NCBI RefSeq assembly: GCF_027797205.1
Contig: NZ_CP115607.1
Span: 62,001-126,000, forward strand
DNA: 64,000 nucleotides
DNA from: Campylobacter sp. VBCF_01 NA2
Lineage (GTDB): Bacteria; Campylobacterota; Campylobacteria; Campylobacterales; Campylobacteraceae
Reading direction: 5' to 3'
The translations under genes were made by a program, and so were the position numbers. Below the pieces are notes generated by a model, which was given only the letters and a program-made list of their open reading frames with translations, had not been told where the DNA came from and made no database searches. How positions within the stretch are numbered: the stretch's first letter is position 1; the number at the start of each line of letters is the position of its first letter. Positions 10,659 through 19,183 of the stretch are shown here, in pieces.

Positions 10659-10688
10659 TGGGCATAAAATTTTAAATTTATGCCCAAT
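10657..10688. terminator. Hairpin terminator, probably for the DUF362 gene
   Basis: Perfect 12-bp arms ATTGGGCATAAA (10657-10668) and TTTATGCCCAAT (10677-10688) with an 8-nt AT loop. It lies 21 bp beyond the stop of the leftward DUF362 gene and abuts repeat copy B. Confidence 0.65.
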
Positions 10689-10709
10689 GAATTTTACTGA
10701 TAGTTTTAC

Positions 10710-11825
10710 TCACTGACCATCAGAGACCCATTTTCCGCTGATGCCCTTTACGGCGTCTGCCGCTTTGATTTCCACATCGCTGTTATCTATATCTATCAGG
10801 TGATAGCGGTCGTTGCCCATATCCATTTCCTTCATATATGAAAGCTGTCTAAGTCCATGGCGAGTTTCTATGCGCTCGACGAGATCGTGCTTTGATGACT
10901 CTGGCAAGGCATAGACGAGATCAACCGATGCCTGATCTGCTGCTAGGATATCAAGCGAGGCGACGATGCCGATATCAGGAGTCACGACAGGGGCTGCGGC
11001 AGTTCCTTCGCAATCGCAAGAAACGCTCATATTGCGCAATACATTTATAAAGGCGATTTTGTGAGCGAAATATGTCGTTATTGCTTTGGTAGATTCGCTC
11101 ATACGCTCCATAAGCTCTTCTTCGCTGATACTCCACTGACCTTTGCCCTCTGCGGTGTGGATCCATTTTTTACCTATTCGTCCGTCAGCGCAACCGATAC
11201 CGATATTTTTATTCGAGCCTCCAAATCCGCCCATCATGTGTCCCTTGAAGTGAGTAAGGGCAAGAAACGAATCATAATCAAGGATATTTTTTCCCATAGA
11301 CATTTCGCTAAACCATTTACCATGTGGCACCGGTAGCAACGCTGTCCCAGCTTCGTCTATTATATCTACCCTAGAAAAAGTCCAGCCATTTGTTTCGAGA
11401 GTTTTGCGGTGATCTTCTGTGTTATACCTTGCGCCTGCGTAATATGTGTTTGTCTCTACAATAGAGGCATTAGCAAGACGAGAACTCATAAGCTCCTTTA
11501 CCCATGGGCGCGGAATAATATTTGGTCCGTGTGGCTCTCCGGTGTGGAGTTTGACCGCGACTTTGCCGACCAATACGCTTTTAATTTTATCAAATATTTT
11601 AACTAGTCCTGCGGGAGAGAGATCCCTTGTAAAATATACATAAGACTCAGGCCCTTTGCGCTGCTCATACGAGATATAGCGTTCTCCGCCGACACCAGGG
11701 ACTGGGTTTTTAGACGCGTTTGTTTCGTCTTTTTTCTCCGTTGCGCTAGCATAGTTTGAGAGAGCACCAAGTGCCGCTGCGGCTCCTGCCATTTTCACAA
11801 ACTTGCGCCTTACAATATCTTGCAT
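10710..11825 (-). CDS. Tat-exported DUF362 domain protein
   Basis: A 371-residue protein with a twin-arginine signal (RRKFVKMAG, residues 6-14, then an Ala-rich stretch ending ASA near residue 29). The mature part is a DUF362 domain: VAVKLHTGEPH, then the VETNTYYAGAR region, an HFKGHMMGGFGGSNKNIGIG glycine-rich loop, and DILAADQASVDLV near the C-terminus. DUF362 proteins are of unsettled function; many are ferredoxin-linked, but this one lacks the CxxCxxCxxxC cluster-binding repeat and has only the scattered cysteines of GIGCADG and SCDCEG. Export in a folded state suggests a cofactor or metal. It is transcribed leftward on its own. Confidence 0.8.
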   Translation of the reverse strand: MQDIVRRKFVKMAGAAAALGALSNYASATEKKDETNASKNPVPGVGGERYISYEQRKGPESYVYFTRDLSPAGLVKIFDKIKSVLVGKVAVKLHTGEPHGPNIIPRPWVKELMSSRLANASIVETNTYYAGARYNTEDHRKTLETNGWTFSRVDIIDEAGTALLPVPHGKWFSEMSMGKNILDYDSFLALTHFKGHMMGGFGGSNKNIGIGCADGRIGKKWIHTAEGKGQWSISEEELMERMSESTKAITTYFAHKIAFINVLRNMSVSCDCEGTAAAPVVTPDIGIVASLDILAADQASVDLVYALPESSKHDLVERIETRHGLRQLSYMKEMDMGNDRYHLIDIDNSDVEIKAADAVKGISGKWVSDGQ

Positions 11826-11880
11826 AGCCTATACCTCTCTTTCTTAAATATTATACAGTTCTTTACTATTATAAAACAAT

Positions 11881-12867
11881 TCAGTTAATAAAATATTTTT
11901 GCGCTTCGGCCTTATCCTCAAACGGCGTGGCTATAAATTTTTCATTTTCGATGATGACTTCGTAGCTTGTGCCTGGTTGAAATTTCATATAAGTTAGCGC
12001 GAATTTCGCCGCTAACTCCATATCATCGCGACTAGCACCACGCGAAATGAGCGAGTATGCACCTACGAGCGGTTCGGTAAATTTAATGCGCACAAATTTT
12101 GGATTTTGGATATTTCTTAGGCGCGCATTATCTTCCTCGTTGCGTCCGATTATCATTTTTGCGCCACCGTTTAGGCGCAAATGACGGCCGAATTTTAAAA
12201 TTTCAGCGTCCTGCGGGGTCTGCAATTTTTCAAATTTCATCATATCTTTGATTTTATCGGCGTAGCTTTGGATTGTAAGCAAACACCCGCCAGCTGGCGT
12301 TTCGTAATCATCAAAGCCAAATTCCCCCGCTAACTCCATTTGGCGCGTTCGTCCCCTGCCGCTGATATCTAGCAGTTTTTCGCGATCGACCCAGCCGTTG
12401 ATTTCAGGCGCGCTTGGTGCCATTAGTTTCGCGCTTAGTGGGCGCAAGATTAGGTTATTTTCATCGCTACTTAGTTTGCGCACCTGCGCCATTGCAGCGG
12501 CCCTTTGGCTCATCGGGCGCTGTCCTAGCACCTCGCCAGAAATCACAAAACTAGCCCCAAGTGCTTCTAGCATAGAAAGCGCGGTTTTAAACATATACCC
12601 GTGGCAGTCTATGCAGGGGTTAAACTGCTTGCCATAGCCGTATTTTGGGCTAAAAAGCACATTTTGCAAATACTCATCTCTGATATCCACGCGCAAAAAT
12701 TCAGCCCCAGCCATGCGCGCTCGCTCGCTCATAATCTCGCTTTTATCATCTTTACCACCAAAGCCAATATCCATATAAAGTGCCGTAACGCCGATATTTT
12801 GCATAGTTATTAATTTTATGGCTAGCATCGAATCTAGCCCACCGCTAAAAAGTGCGAGTGCCTTCAT
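11881..12867 (-). CDS. PP-loop ATPase, MnmA/ThiI-like tRNA sulfurtransferase candidate
   Basis: A 328-residue ATP pyrophosphatase of the PP-loop superfamily with SGGLDS at residues 8-13. A CxxC pair (PCIDCH, Cys85 and Cys88) and a later PAGGCLLT cysteine are arranged as in tRNA thiolation enzymes, where cysteines relay sulfur or bind an Fe-S cluster. Other conserved blocks are SGEVLGQRPMSQ and LILRPLSAKL. It resembles MnmA/ThiI-type proteins but is neither a typical MnmA nor a full ThiI (no THUMP domain, no rhodanese). The C-terminal third is an extra domain of unknown role. Its ATG overlaps the dnaG stop by 4 bp, implying co-transcription with dnaG. The target nucleoside cannot be assigned. 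Confidence 0.65.
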   Translation of the reverse strand: MKALALFSGGLDSMLAIKLITMQNIGVTALYMDIGFGGKDDKSEIMSERARMAGAEFLRVDIRDEYLQNVLFSPKYGYGKQFNPCIDCHGYMFKTALSMLEALGASFVISGEVLGQRPMSQRAAAMAQVRKLSSDENNLILRPLSAKLMAPSAPEINGWVDREKLLDISGRGRTRQMELAGEFGFDDYETPAGGCLLTIQSYADKIKDMMKFEKLQTPQDAEILKFGRHLRLNGGAKMIIGRNEEDNARLRNIQNPKFVRIKFTEPLVGAYSLISRGASRDDMELAAKFALTYMKFQPGTSYEVIIENEKFIATPFEDKAEAQKYFIN

Positions 12868-14537
12868 TTTTTTCCTTTTAATTCGTTTATTTTTTTTTGA
12901 TATTCGAGGATTTTATCGAGCCTGTCAGGGTCGTTTGAAACAAGCAATTTTTGCATTTGCTCCTCTAAAACCCTGCGACGAAGAAGCATGCAGGCCTTGA
13001 TAAAATTCGTCTCGTTTGTAATGGCTAAAATTTTATTATCCAAGGCAAGCGCGCGCAGACTTTGCTCGTCATCTTCGCTTTTTTGCGCTGATATCAGGGC
13101 TTCATAGACTCTGCCATGCATACGGAAATCCTGCACGCTAAGGCAGTTTAGGCCGTTTGCCATGAAATTTTCGTTTAAAAGCATGGATTTTATGACTTGA
13201 AGCTCGGTTATGTCTTTTAAATTTGAGCTTTCTGGTTTTGGCGCGTTTTCTTGCGGTTTTAAATTTTGCTTTGGCGCGAAATTTGCGCTCGCACCCGAAT
13301 TTGAACTTAGCGAAAACGCACTAGGCGAAACATCTAAAATTTGCGCTACCAAACTCGTATATGACTGCGCTACCACGGGATTTAGCGCGTTAGTAAATTC
13401 TTTGATTTCATTTAGAGCTTGTTCTTTTTGCACAGGGCGGGTTAGGTCGTATTTTTTGGCGATTTGCCTAATCAAAAACTCTCCGCCCTCCATGCCATTA
13501 GCGTAAATTTGGGCTAGTTCGCGCACTTTGCCAGCTTGCACCATATCGGCTGGATCTGCGCCACCGCCTATGATAACCACGCTATTATCAATCCCGTTTG
13601 CGCATAAGAGTCTAGCACTTTTTATCGCAGCGTTGATTCCTGCGCTATCTCCGTCGAAGCTTAAAATCACGCGCAAATCCCCGCGTTTAATCAGTGGCAA
13701 ATGTAGTGGCGTCAAAGCTGTGCCGAGCACGGCTACTGCGTTGTCGATACCTGCTTGATGAAGCATTATGACATCCATATAGCCCTCTGTGATGATGAGG
13801 GTTTTTTTATCATACGCGCTTTTTTTGGCTAGATTGTAAGCGTAAAAAATCCGCGATTTATCAAAAACCGCGCACTGGGGCGAATTTACATATTTGGCAG
13901 GATTGCCACTAATCGTGCGCCCGCCAAAGCCCACGATTTTGCCCGTGTGGTTGTGAATCGGAAATGTAATGCGCTCGATAAAGCTAGCATAGCTTCCGCG
14001 CTCGTTTTGCTTAATCGCGCCCACATTAAAGGCGTCGCGCGCTTCGATTTGCTCGTTTTGCAAAACACGGATTGTCTGCGCACTAGGCCCAGCCCAGCCA
14101 AGGCCAAATTTCTGTATCGTCTCATCGCTAAGACCGCGCGAGTGCAGATACTCTACCGCGCTAGGATTGTTATAAAGCTGACTTTGGTAAAAAGCATTTA
14201 GAATTTCTAAAATTTTTTTATCTTCGCGCTGAAAATTGCGCTCATTTGTGTATTCGAGCTCGAAACCATACATCGAGGCTAGCTTTTCTACGGCTTCTTT
14301 GAAATTTAGCTTTTCATAGTCTTGGACGAATTTTATGGCATTTCCACCAGCCTTGCACGAAAAGCAGTGGAAAATCCCAAGCCGTGAGCTCACGCTCATG
14401 CTAGGGTGCGAATCATCGTGAAATGGGCAAATTCCGACGAAATTTGAGCCAGAGCGTTTGAGTGGGACATATCTTTCTACGACATCTACGATATCAGCGA
14501 CGGCTAAAAGCCTTTCAATACTTTCATTTTTAATCAT
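12864..14537 (-). CDS. dnaG: DNA primase
   Basis: Synthesises RNA primers for chromosome replication together with the DnaB helicase. It is 557 residues from ATG 14537; an in-frame TTG at 14543 would add two residues. The CHC2 zinc finger is intact (Cys37, His40, Cys58, Cys61). The TOPRIM catalytic core carries IITEGYMDVIMLHQAG and later LSFDGDSAG. A Pro/Asn/Ala-rich linker (around residues 410-440) separates it from the helicase-interacting C-terminal domain. In the same orientation the next gene is the PP-loop ATPase, overlapping by 4 bp. The start codon lies only 6 bp from a TATAAT box, which leaves no room for a normal leader. Confidence 0.96.
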   Translation of the reverse strand: MIKNESIERLLAVADIVDVVERYVPLKRSGSNFVGICPFHDDSHPSMSVSSRLGIFHCFSCKAGGNAIKFVQDYEKLNFKEAVEKLASMYGFELEYTNERNFQREDKKILEILNAFYQSQLYNNPSAVEYLHSRGLSDETIQKFGLGWAGPSAQTIRVLQNEQIEARDAFNVGAIKQNERGSYASFIERITFPIHNHTGKIVGFGGRTISGNPAKYVNSPQCAVFDKSRIFYAYNLAKKSAYDKKTLIITEGYMDVIMLHQAGIDNAVAVLGTALTPLHLPLIKRGDLRVILSFDGDSAGINAAIKSARLLCANGIDNSVVIIGGGADPADMVQAGKVRELAQIYANGMEGGEFLIRQIAKKYDLTRPVQKEQALNEIKEFTNALNPVVAQSYTSLVAQILDVSPSAFSLSSNSGASANFAPKQNLKPQENAPKPESSNLKDITELQVIKSMLLNENFMANGLNCLSVQDFRMHGRVYEALISAQKSEDDEQSLRALALDNKILAITNETNFIKACMLLRRRVLEEQMQKLLVSNDPDRLDKILEYQKKINELKGKK

Positions 14538-14543
14538 TTGCAA

Positions 14544-14567
14544 ATTATACCCACACTTTGCTATAAT
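14544..14567. promoter_or_regulatory. Divergent -10 elements for dnaG and the LapB-like gene
   Basis: On the minus strand TATAAT occupies 14549-14544, pointing to dnaG. On the plus strand TATAAT occupies 14562-14567, preceded by TTGC, 30 bp before the proposed TTG start at 14598. The two boxes are 12 bp apart and drive transcription away from each other. Confidence 0.6.
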
Positions 14568-14597
14568 CGCCCTTTATTTTATACCACGAGGCGAAAT

Positions 14598-15623
14598 TTG
14601 GACAATTTTTTTCTTGATGATCGCGATCCGATTTTTGGGCTAATTGTTTTAATCAGCATTATTTTGTTAGTTAGCGTTTTAAGCTATGTTTGGGGGATTT
14701 TTCATAAAAAAAACGAAAGGACAAATTTAGAGAATTTTATCAAAAAATTTGACACCCTAGACGCGCTTAGCGACGCTCACCGCGAGCTTTTATCAAGCCC
14801 GCAAATCGATCAGCCTACCCTTGGGGTGTTAGCGAATTCTTTTGTCAAAAGTGGAGATTATGAGCGGGCGATTGAAATTTATCTAATCGCGCTAAATAAA
14901 ACCACAAACGGCGCACAAAGGGAGTTTGTGCTGACAAATTTAGGCATTGTATATTTTAAAGCTGGATTTATGGGCAGGGCTGAGGAGGTGTTTTTGGAAG
15001 CTTTGCGTCTGCGCCCACGCAATCAAACCGCGCTAAATCACCTAACCGTGATTTATGAGAGGCTTCGCAGGTTTGACGAGGCGTTGCAGGTCTTAGACGC
15101 GTTGCAAGAACAAGGCGTAGATGTCTGGCAAGGCGCGCAATATATCAGAGCTCAAATCATAGCAAATGACGCAAACACGCCATTTAGCGAGAAAATAAGG
15201 CAAATTTTAGCCCTAAATTTCAAGGGCGCAAAGAGATTCTGCATAGAGCTTTTTATTAAAAACAAAGAGCCATTTGGCGAATTTAGCGAATTTCCAAATT
15301 TGAGCGAAGTGATTGATTTAATCTATCCGCTAAAAACAGCCGTAAATTTGGGCGATAGCGACTATAATGCGCTTTTTTACGCGCTTGGTAGAAGCGAGAA
15401 AAAGCCAGAAAAACCTAGCCAAATTTTCGAAATAAACGCCCTTGTAGCGATGAAGGAAGCGGGATTTGCGGGGGCTAGTTTAGCCTTTTCGTATTCGTGC
15501 GCAAAATGCAAAAGCCAAGTTGGGATATTTTCTCATCGTTGCCCTGTGTGCTACGAAATGGCTAGCGTAGGCGTGAGTGCGAAAATCTCGGAAGCAAACA
15601 ATGAAATCGGTCAGACTTTTTAG
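14598..15623 (+). CDS. LapB/YciM-like TPR protein with rubredoxin-type zinc site
   Basis: A 341-residue membrane-anchored protein. I start it at TTG 14598, which has GAGG 6 bp upstream. A longer frame to 14538 would cross the promoter. One N-terminal helix (about residues 12-32) is followed by TPR repeats, clearest around FVLTNLGIVYFKAGFMGRAE and the next 34-residue unit. The C-terminus has two CxxC knuckles (Cys301, 304, 315, 318). This TM-TPR-rubredoxin layout is that of LapB (YciM), which in E. coli adjusts LpxC stability and lipopolysaccharide synthesis through FtsH. It heads the block rnhA-rnc-aroC, the order also found in C. jejuni, where the counterpart is Cj1637c. Confidence 0.7.
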   Translation: MDNFFLDDRDPIFGLIVLISIILLVSVLSYVWGIFHKKNERTNLENFIKKFDTLDALSDAHRELLSSPQIDQPTLGVLANSFVKSGDYERAIEIYLIALNKTTNGAQREFVLTNLGIVYFKAGFMGRAEEVFLEALRLRPRNQTALNHLTVIYERLRRFDEALQVLDALQEQGVDVWQGAQYIRAQIIANDANTPFSEKIRQILALNFKGAKRFCIELFIKNKEPFGEFSEFPNLSEVIDLIYPLKTAVNLGDSDYNALFYALGRSEKKPEKPSQIFEINALVAMKEAGFAGASLAFSYSCAKCKSQVGIFSHRCPVCYEMASVGVSAKISEANNEIGQTF

Positions 15624-16026
15624 CGACGGTAGCAGTCTTGGAAACCCAGGAGCTGGGGGCTGGGCGTATATTTTAGAATACAAGGGCGCTAAAAAATGCG
15701 AGTGTGGCGGCAATGCGTGCGCTACAAATAACCAAATGGAGCTAACCGCGACGATTATGGGCTTAAAAGCGCTTAAAGAGCCATGTGAAGTGGAGCTTAT
15801 CACAGATAGTCAGTATGTGGTAAATGCGATAAATTCGTGGCTTCATAAGTGGATAAAAACGGATTTTAAAAACAAAAAAAACGAGGATTTGTGGAGGGAG
15901 TATATCAGAGTGGCAAACGGCCATAAAATCACGGCAATTTGGGTAAAAGGGCATGCTGGACACCCGCAAAATGAGGCTTGCGACAGCCTAGCTAGGGGCG
16001 AGGCGCAAAAGTATAAAAAGGCTTAA
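15601..16026 (+). CDS. rnhA: Ribonuclease HI
   Basis: Degrades the RNA strand of RNA-DNA hybrids. It is 141 residues from ATG 15601; a longer frame (15577) would only extend into the upstream gene. The four catalytic acidic residues are present as Asp9 (FSDGSS), Glu47 (QMELTA), Asp69 (ITDSQY) and Asp128 (ACDSLA). GHAGHPQNE carries the conserved active-site His. The basic handle region KWIKTDFKNKKNEDLW is present. The start overlaps the end of the LapB-like gene by 23 bp, so translation is probably coupled. Confidence 0.95.
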   Translation: MKSVRLFSDGSSLGNPGAGGWAYILEYKGAKKCECGGNACATNNQMELTATIMGLKALKEPCEVELITDSQYVVNAINSWLHKWIKTDFKNKKNEDLWREYIRVANGHKITAIWVKGHAGHPQNEACDSLARGEAQKYKKA

Positions 16027-16084
16027 ATTTTGCAATGAGCGTTGCTAAATTTAAGAATTTTTGCAAATTTAATAAAGGAAAAAA

Positions 16085-16756
16085 ATGCAAAATTTATCAA
16101 ATTTAGAAGAAAAACTTGGTTATAAATTTAAGGATAAGGCAAGGCTTGCGGTCGCGCTAACGCACAGAAGCGCCAAAAATGGCGCAAACAACGAGAGATT
16201 GGAGTTTTTGGGCGACGCGGTTATGGATTTGATAGTAGGGGAGTATTTGTTTGTGAAATTTAACTCAAATGAGGGAGATCTCAGCAAACTGCGCGCGGCA
16301 CTTGTCAATGAGACGAGTTTTTCGAAATTTGCTAGGTTTTTGGGGATTGGGGCGTGTCTGAATATGTCAGCTTCCGAGGAAAAAAACGGCGGCAGGGAGA
16401 AAAACTCGCTACTATCTGATGCTTTCGAGGCGACGATTGGCGCGCTGTATTTGGAGGTGGGGCTAGAAAAAACGGCCAAAATCGTAACCACTCTGCTAGA
16501 AAAAATTTATCCAAAGATCGAATTTAATGAGCTTGTGAAGGATTATAAAACCTCGCTTCAAGAAATCACGCAGGCAAAATTCGGCGTTACGCCCGAGTAT
16601 CGCTTGCTAGGCTCAACTGGACCTGATCATAAAAAAAGCTTTGAAATGGCGGTTTTCGTGGGTGGCAAGGAGTTTGCTAGGGACATCGGAAACAGCAAAA
16701 AAGAAGCCGAACAAAAGGCAGCAAAGATTGCGATTGAGATTTTAGAAAAAAATTAG
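16085..16756 (+). CDS. rnc: Ribonuclease III
   Basis: Double-strand-specific endoribonuclease for rRNA and mRNA processing. It is 223 residues. The signature NERLEFLGDAVMD is at residues 36-48 with catalytic Glu40 and Asp44. The second acidic motif lies in LLSDAFEATIGALYLE (near residue 115). The C-terminal dsRNA-binding domain (about 152-222) has the usual DYKTSLQEITQ start, the GPDHKKSFEM strand region and the KKEAEQKAAKIAIE helix. It sits between rnhA and aroC in the same order as C. jejuni; a 58-bp gap with an AAAGGAAAAAA site precedes it. Confidence 0.97.
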   Translation: MQNLSNLEEKLGYKFKDKARLAVALTHRSAKNGANNERLEFLGDAVMDLIVGEYLFVKFNSNEGDLSKLRAALVNETSFSKFARFLGIGACLNMSASEEKNGGREKNSLLSDAFEATIGALYLEVGLEKTAKIVTTLLEKIYPKIEFNELVKDYKTSLQEITQAKFGVTPEYRLLGSTGPDHKKSFEMAVFVGGKEFARDIGNSKKEAEQKAAKIAIEILEKN

Positions 16757-16764
16757 GATAAAAA

Positions 16765-17835
16765 ATGAATACACTAGGTATAAAACTCAGGCTTTCGACT
16801 TTTGGGGAGAGCCACGGCGTGGCGATTGGTGGCGTATTAGACGGCTTTCCGGCAGGTGTGAAAATCGATACTAAATTTTTACAAGCCGAACTAGACAAAA
16901 GAAAACCCGGCGGTAAATTTGCCACTTCACGCAAAGAAAGCGATGAGGTGCAGATTTTAAGTGGCGTGTTTGACGGGCTTAGCACGGGTGCGCCGATAGG
17001 ATTTGTGATTTACAACGCAAATCAGCACTCAAAAGACTATGAAAATTTAAAAGAGCTTTTTCGCCCGGGACACGCTGATTTTGGCTATTTTGCTAAATAC
17101 GGCATTAGGGATCACAGAGGCGGGGGCAGAAGCTCGGCAAGAGAAACGGCGATAAGGGTCGCAGGTGGGGCGTTTGCGCAGATGCTTTTAAATGAATTTG
17201 GCGTGAGCGTGAAAAGCGGAATTTTAAGCGTAGGCGAAATAAATGCTGAGAATTTAGAGTTCGAAAATGCCGATAATAGCGAGATTTTCGCACTTGATAA
17301 GGGTGTGGAGAATTCGCAAAAAGAGCTAATCGCAAATTTAAAGAAAAAAGGCGAGAGCGTGGGTGCGAGTGTGCTAACAATCGCAAATGGTGTGCCAAAG
17401 GGGCTTGGAGAGCCGCTTTATGCTAAGGCTGACGCGTTAATCGGCGGGGCATTCGTGGGGCTAAATGGCGTAAAAGCCGTAGAAATTGGCGACGGCGTAA
17501 AAGCTTCGGGCAAATTTGGAAGCGAAAATAACGATTTTATGGATAAAAATGGCTTTAAATCAAACCACGCAGGTGGCATTCTAGGCGGTATTACAACAGG
17601 GGAGCAAATCATCATAAAAACGCATTTTAAGCCAACGCCTAGCATTTTTGCCGATCAGCCGACGATTGATAAAAATGGCGATGAAACGATTTGTTCGCTT
17701 CGTGGTCGCCACGATCCTTGTATCGGAGTGCGTGGCAGTGTCGTCTGCACGGCACTTTTACGGCTGATTTTGGCTGATTTACTTCTGCTAAATGTAAGTG
17801 CAAATTTGGGGAATTTAAAGAAAATTTATGGGTAA
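16765..17835 (+). CDS. aroC: Chorismate synthase
   Basis: FMN-dependent enzyme that makes chorismate from 5-enolpyruvylshikimate-3-phosphate; chorismate feeds aromatic amino acids, folate and also the MqnA step of menaquinone synthesis. It is 356 residues. The N-terminal [20 protein letters not shown] signature is intact, with the conserved RPGHADF, the [13 protein letters not shown] block and the C-terminal [11 protein letters not shown] motif. It follows rnc by 8 bp and closes the conserved block; the next gene starts 5 bp after its stop but has very different base composition. Confidence 0.97.
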   Translation: MNTLGIKLRLSTFGESHGVAIGGVLDGFPAGVKIDTKFLQAELDKRKPGGKFATSRKESDEVQILSGVFDGLSTGAPIGFVIYNANQHSKDYENLKELFRPGHADFGYFAKYGIRDHRGGGRSSARETAIRVAGGAFAQMLLNEFGVSVKSGILSVGEINAENLEFENADNSEIFALDKGVENSQKELIANLKKKGESVGASVLTIANGVPKGLGEPLYAKADALIGGAFVGLNGVKAVEIGDGVKASGKFGSENNDFMDKNGFKSNHAGGILGGITTGEQIIIKTHFKPTPSIFADQPTIDKNGDETICSLRGRHDPCIGVRGSVVCTALLRLILADLLLLNVSANLGNLKKIYG

Positions 17836-17840
17836 ATTTA

Positions 17841-18485
17841 ATGCAAAATAGTATTTTAAACCAAAATAAAATTTACCCATTAGAATTAAAAAATTCAAAA
17901 GTGATTAAAAATTTGTCAATTTTGCAAATTTTTGTTTCATTATTTTTTGCTATGGCATTTATTCCGTTTTTTCTTTCGCCTTTTGGCAAATTTGAATTTT
18001 ATTTTGCCTTGTCTTATTTTGTGATTTATTCAATAAGGGCTTTTAAATTTAAAATATTTTTAAAAAACAGCAACAAAGCAAATCTTTTTAAAATACTTAT
18101 CGTAGGAATTACGCTAATTTCATTATATTGGATTTCGTTTGGTTATTTGGATTATATTAAAGAGTATGCGAAATTTATAGCTATTTTGCCAATTTTAGGT
18201 TTTTTGCTGATTGTAAAAGCATATTTGATGACAGATTATATTGATTTCAAACTTTCGGCATTATTGCATTTTTTTTATCTTTTGTCTATTTTATTGGGAC
18301 TATTTGCTTTGCTTGATAGTGAGCCAATTGAACACGCTATTATGGCGGCTGGGTTGGCTGGTATTATAATTATTATTCCAATGTTTTTTCTATTTGTATT
18401 CTTTATTGAAACTATTGCTGAGTTTATATTTTGGAAAAAAATTTTAAAAAATAAAAGGGTCAGTTTAAAGGAAAAAAATGAGTAA
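17841..18485 (+). CDS. AT-rich multi-pass membrane protein, function unknown
   Basis: A 214-residue hydrophobic protein. I count about six transmembrane segments, with a short polar N-terminus and a basic tail KKILKNKRVSLKEKNE. I recognise no family. Base composition is extreme: 27 G/C in the 120 bases 17881-18000, against well over 50 percent G/C in parts of core genes such as tkt. The start codon comes 5 bp after aroC and its end overlaps the acetyltransferase gene by 8 bp. The product could therefore act with that enzyme, or the two may simply share transcription. The composition suggests recent gain. Confidence 0.6.
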   Translation: MQNSILNQNKIYPLELKNSKVIKNLSILQIFVSLFFAMAFIPFFLSPFGKFEFYFALSYFVIYSIRAFKFKIFLKNSNKANLFKILIVGITLISLYWISFGYLDYIKEYAKFIAILPILGFLLIVKAYLMTDYIDFKLSALLHFFYLLSILLGLFALLDSEPIEHAIMAAGLAGIIIIIPMFFLFVFFIETIAEFIFWKKILKNKRVSLKEKNE

Positions 18486-19128
18486 TAATCTTCCAAATTG
18501 GGGCGAAATTTTCCCCTTAAAATCGGGGTTAGGAAGCGTAACTTACATTAAGCCGACCATTAAAAATAAAAATATAATCGTGGGCGAATTTAGCTACTAT
18601 GCTGGGCAGGATTTTGAGGGGCAGGTTACGCACCATTATGATTTCATCGGCGACAGGCTAATCATCGGCAAATTTTGTCAAATAGGTTTTGGGGTGGAGT
18701 TTATGATGAACGGCGCAAACCACGCTATGGGCGGTGTTAGCACATTTCCGTTTTATATTTTTAAGGGCTTTTCGCAAGACGCTCCGAGCCTTGATAAATT
18801 GCCGATTAAAGGCGACACGGTGGTCGGAAACGATGTGTGGATAGGGCAACGCTCGCTCATATTACCAGGAGCTAAAATCGGTGATGGCGTGATAATCGGC
18901 GCTAATAGCGTAGTCGGTGGCGAGATAGAGCCGTATAGCATAGTCGCCGGAAACCCTGCACGGCTAGTGCGAAAACGCTTTGATGATGAGATGATAAATT
19001 TGCTTTTAGAGTTTAAATGGTGGGACAAAAGCGTGGCAGAAATCGAAAATTTGGGCGAAATTCTTTCAAGCGATGATTTAGTAAGCGTAAAAGAAAAAAT
19101 CAAAGAAATGCTTGGAAAAACCGAATAA
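18478..19128 (+). CDS. CatB-related (xenobiotic-type) O-acetyltransferase
   Basis: Left-handed beta-helix acetyltransferase of 216 residues, related to the Vat(D)/CatB group that acetylates streptogramin A or chloramphenicol. The hexapeptide repeat runs from about residue 30 to 165, with the long loop NGANHAMGG carrying the candidate catalytic His82. VVGNDVWIGQRSLILPG, DGVIIGANSVVGG and YSIVAGNPARLVRKRF are the standard acetyl-CoA-binding coils. A C-terminal helical region starts at WWD. Many close relatives in Campylobacter are annotated only as CatB-related and have no proven resistance role. The gene overlaps the AT-rich membrane gene by 8 bp and ends at a strong hairpin. Confidence 0.88.
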   Translation: MSNNLPNWGEIFPLKSGLGSVTYIKPTIKNKNIIVGEFSYYAGQDFEGQVTHHYDFIGDRLIIGKFCQIGFGVEFMMNGANHAMGGVSTFPFYIFKGFSQDAPSLDKLPIKGDTVVGNDVWIGQRSLILPGAKIGDGVIIGANSVVGGEIEPYSIVAGNPARLVRKRFDDEMINLLLEFKWWDKSVAEIENLGEILSSDDLVSVKEKIKEMLGKTE

Positions 19129-19140
19129 ATTTAATCAAAT

Positions 19141-19174
19141 TTGATTGAAATTTGGCGGTGCAAATTTCAATCAA
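19141..19174. terminator. Bidirectional hairpin terminator
   Basis: Perfect 14-bp arms TTGATTGAAATTTG (19141-19154) and CAAATTTCAATCAA (19161-19174) with loop GCGGTG. It lies between the convergent acetyltransferase and purN genes. Confidence 0.8.
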
Positions 19175-19183
19175 AACCAAATT

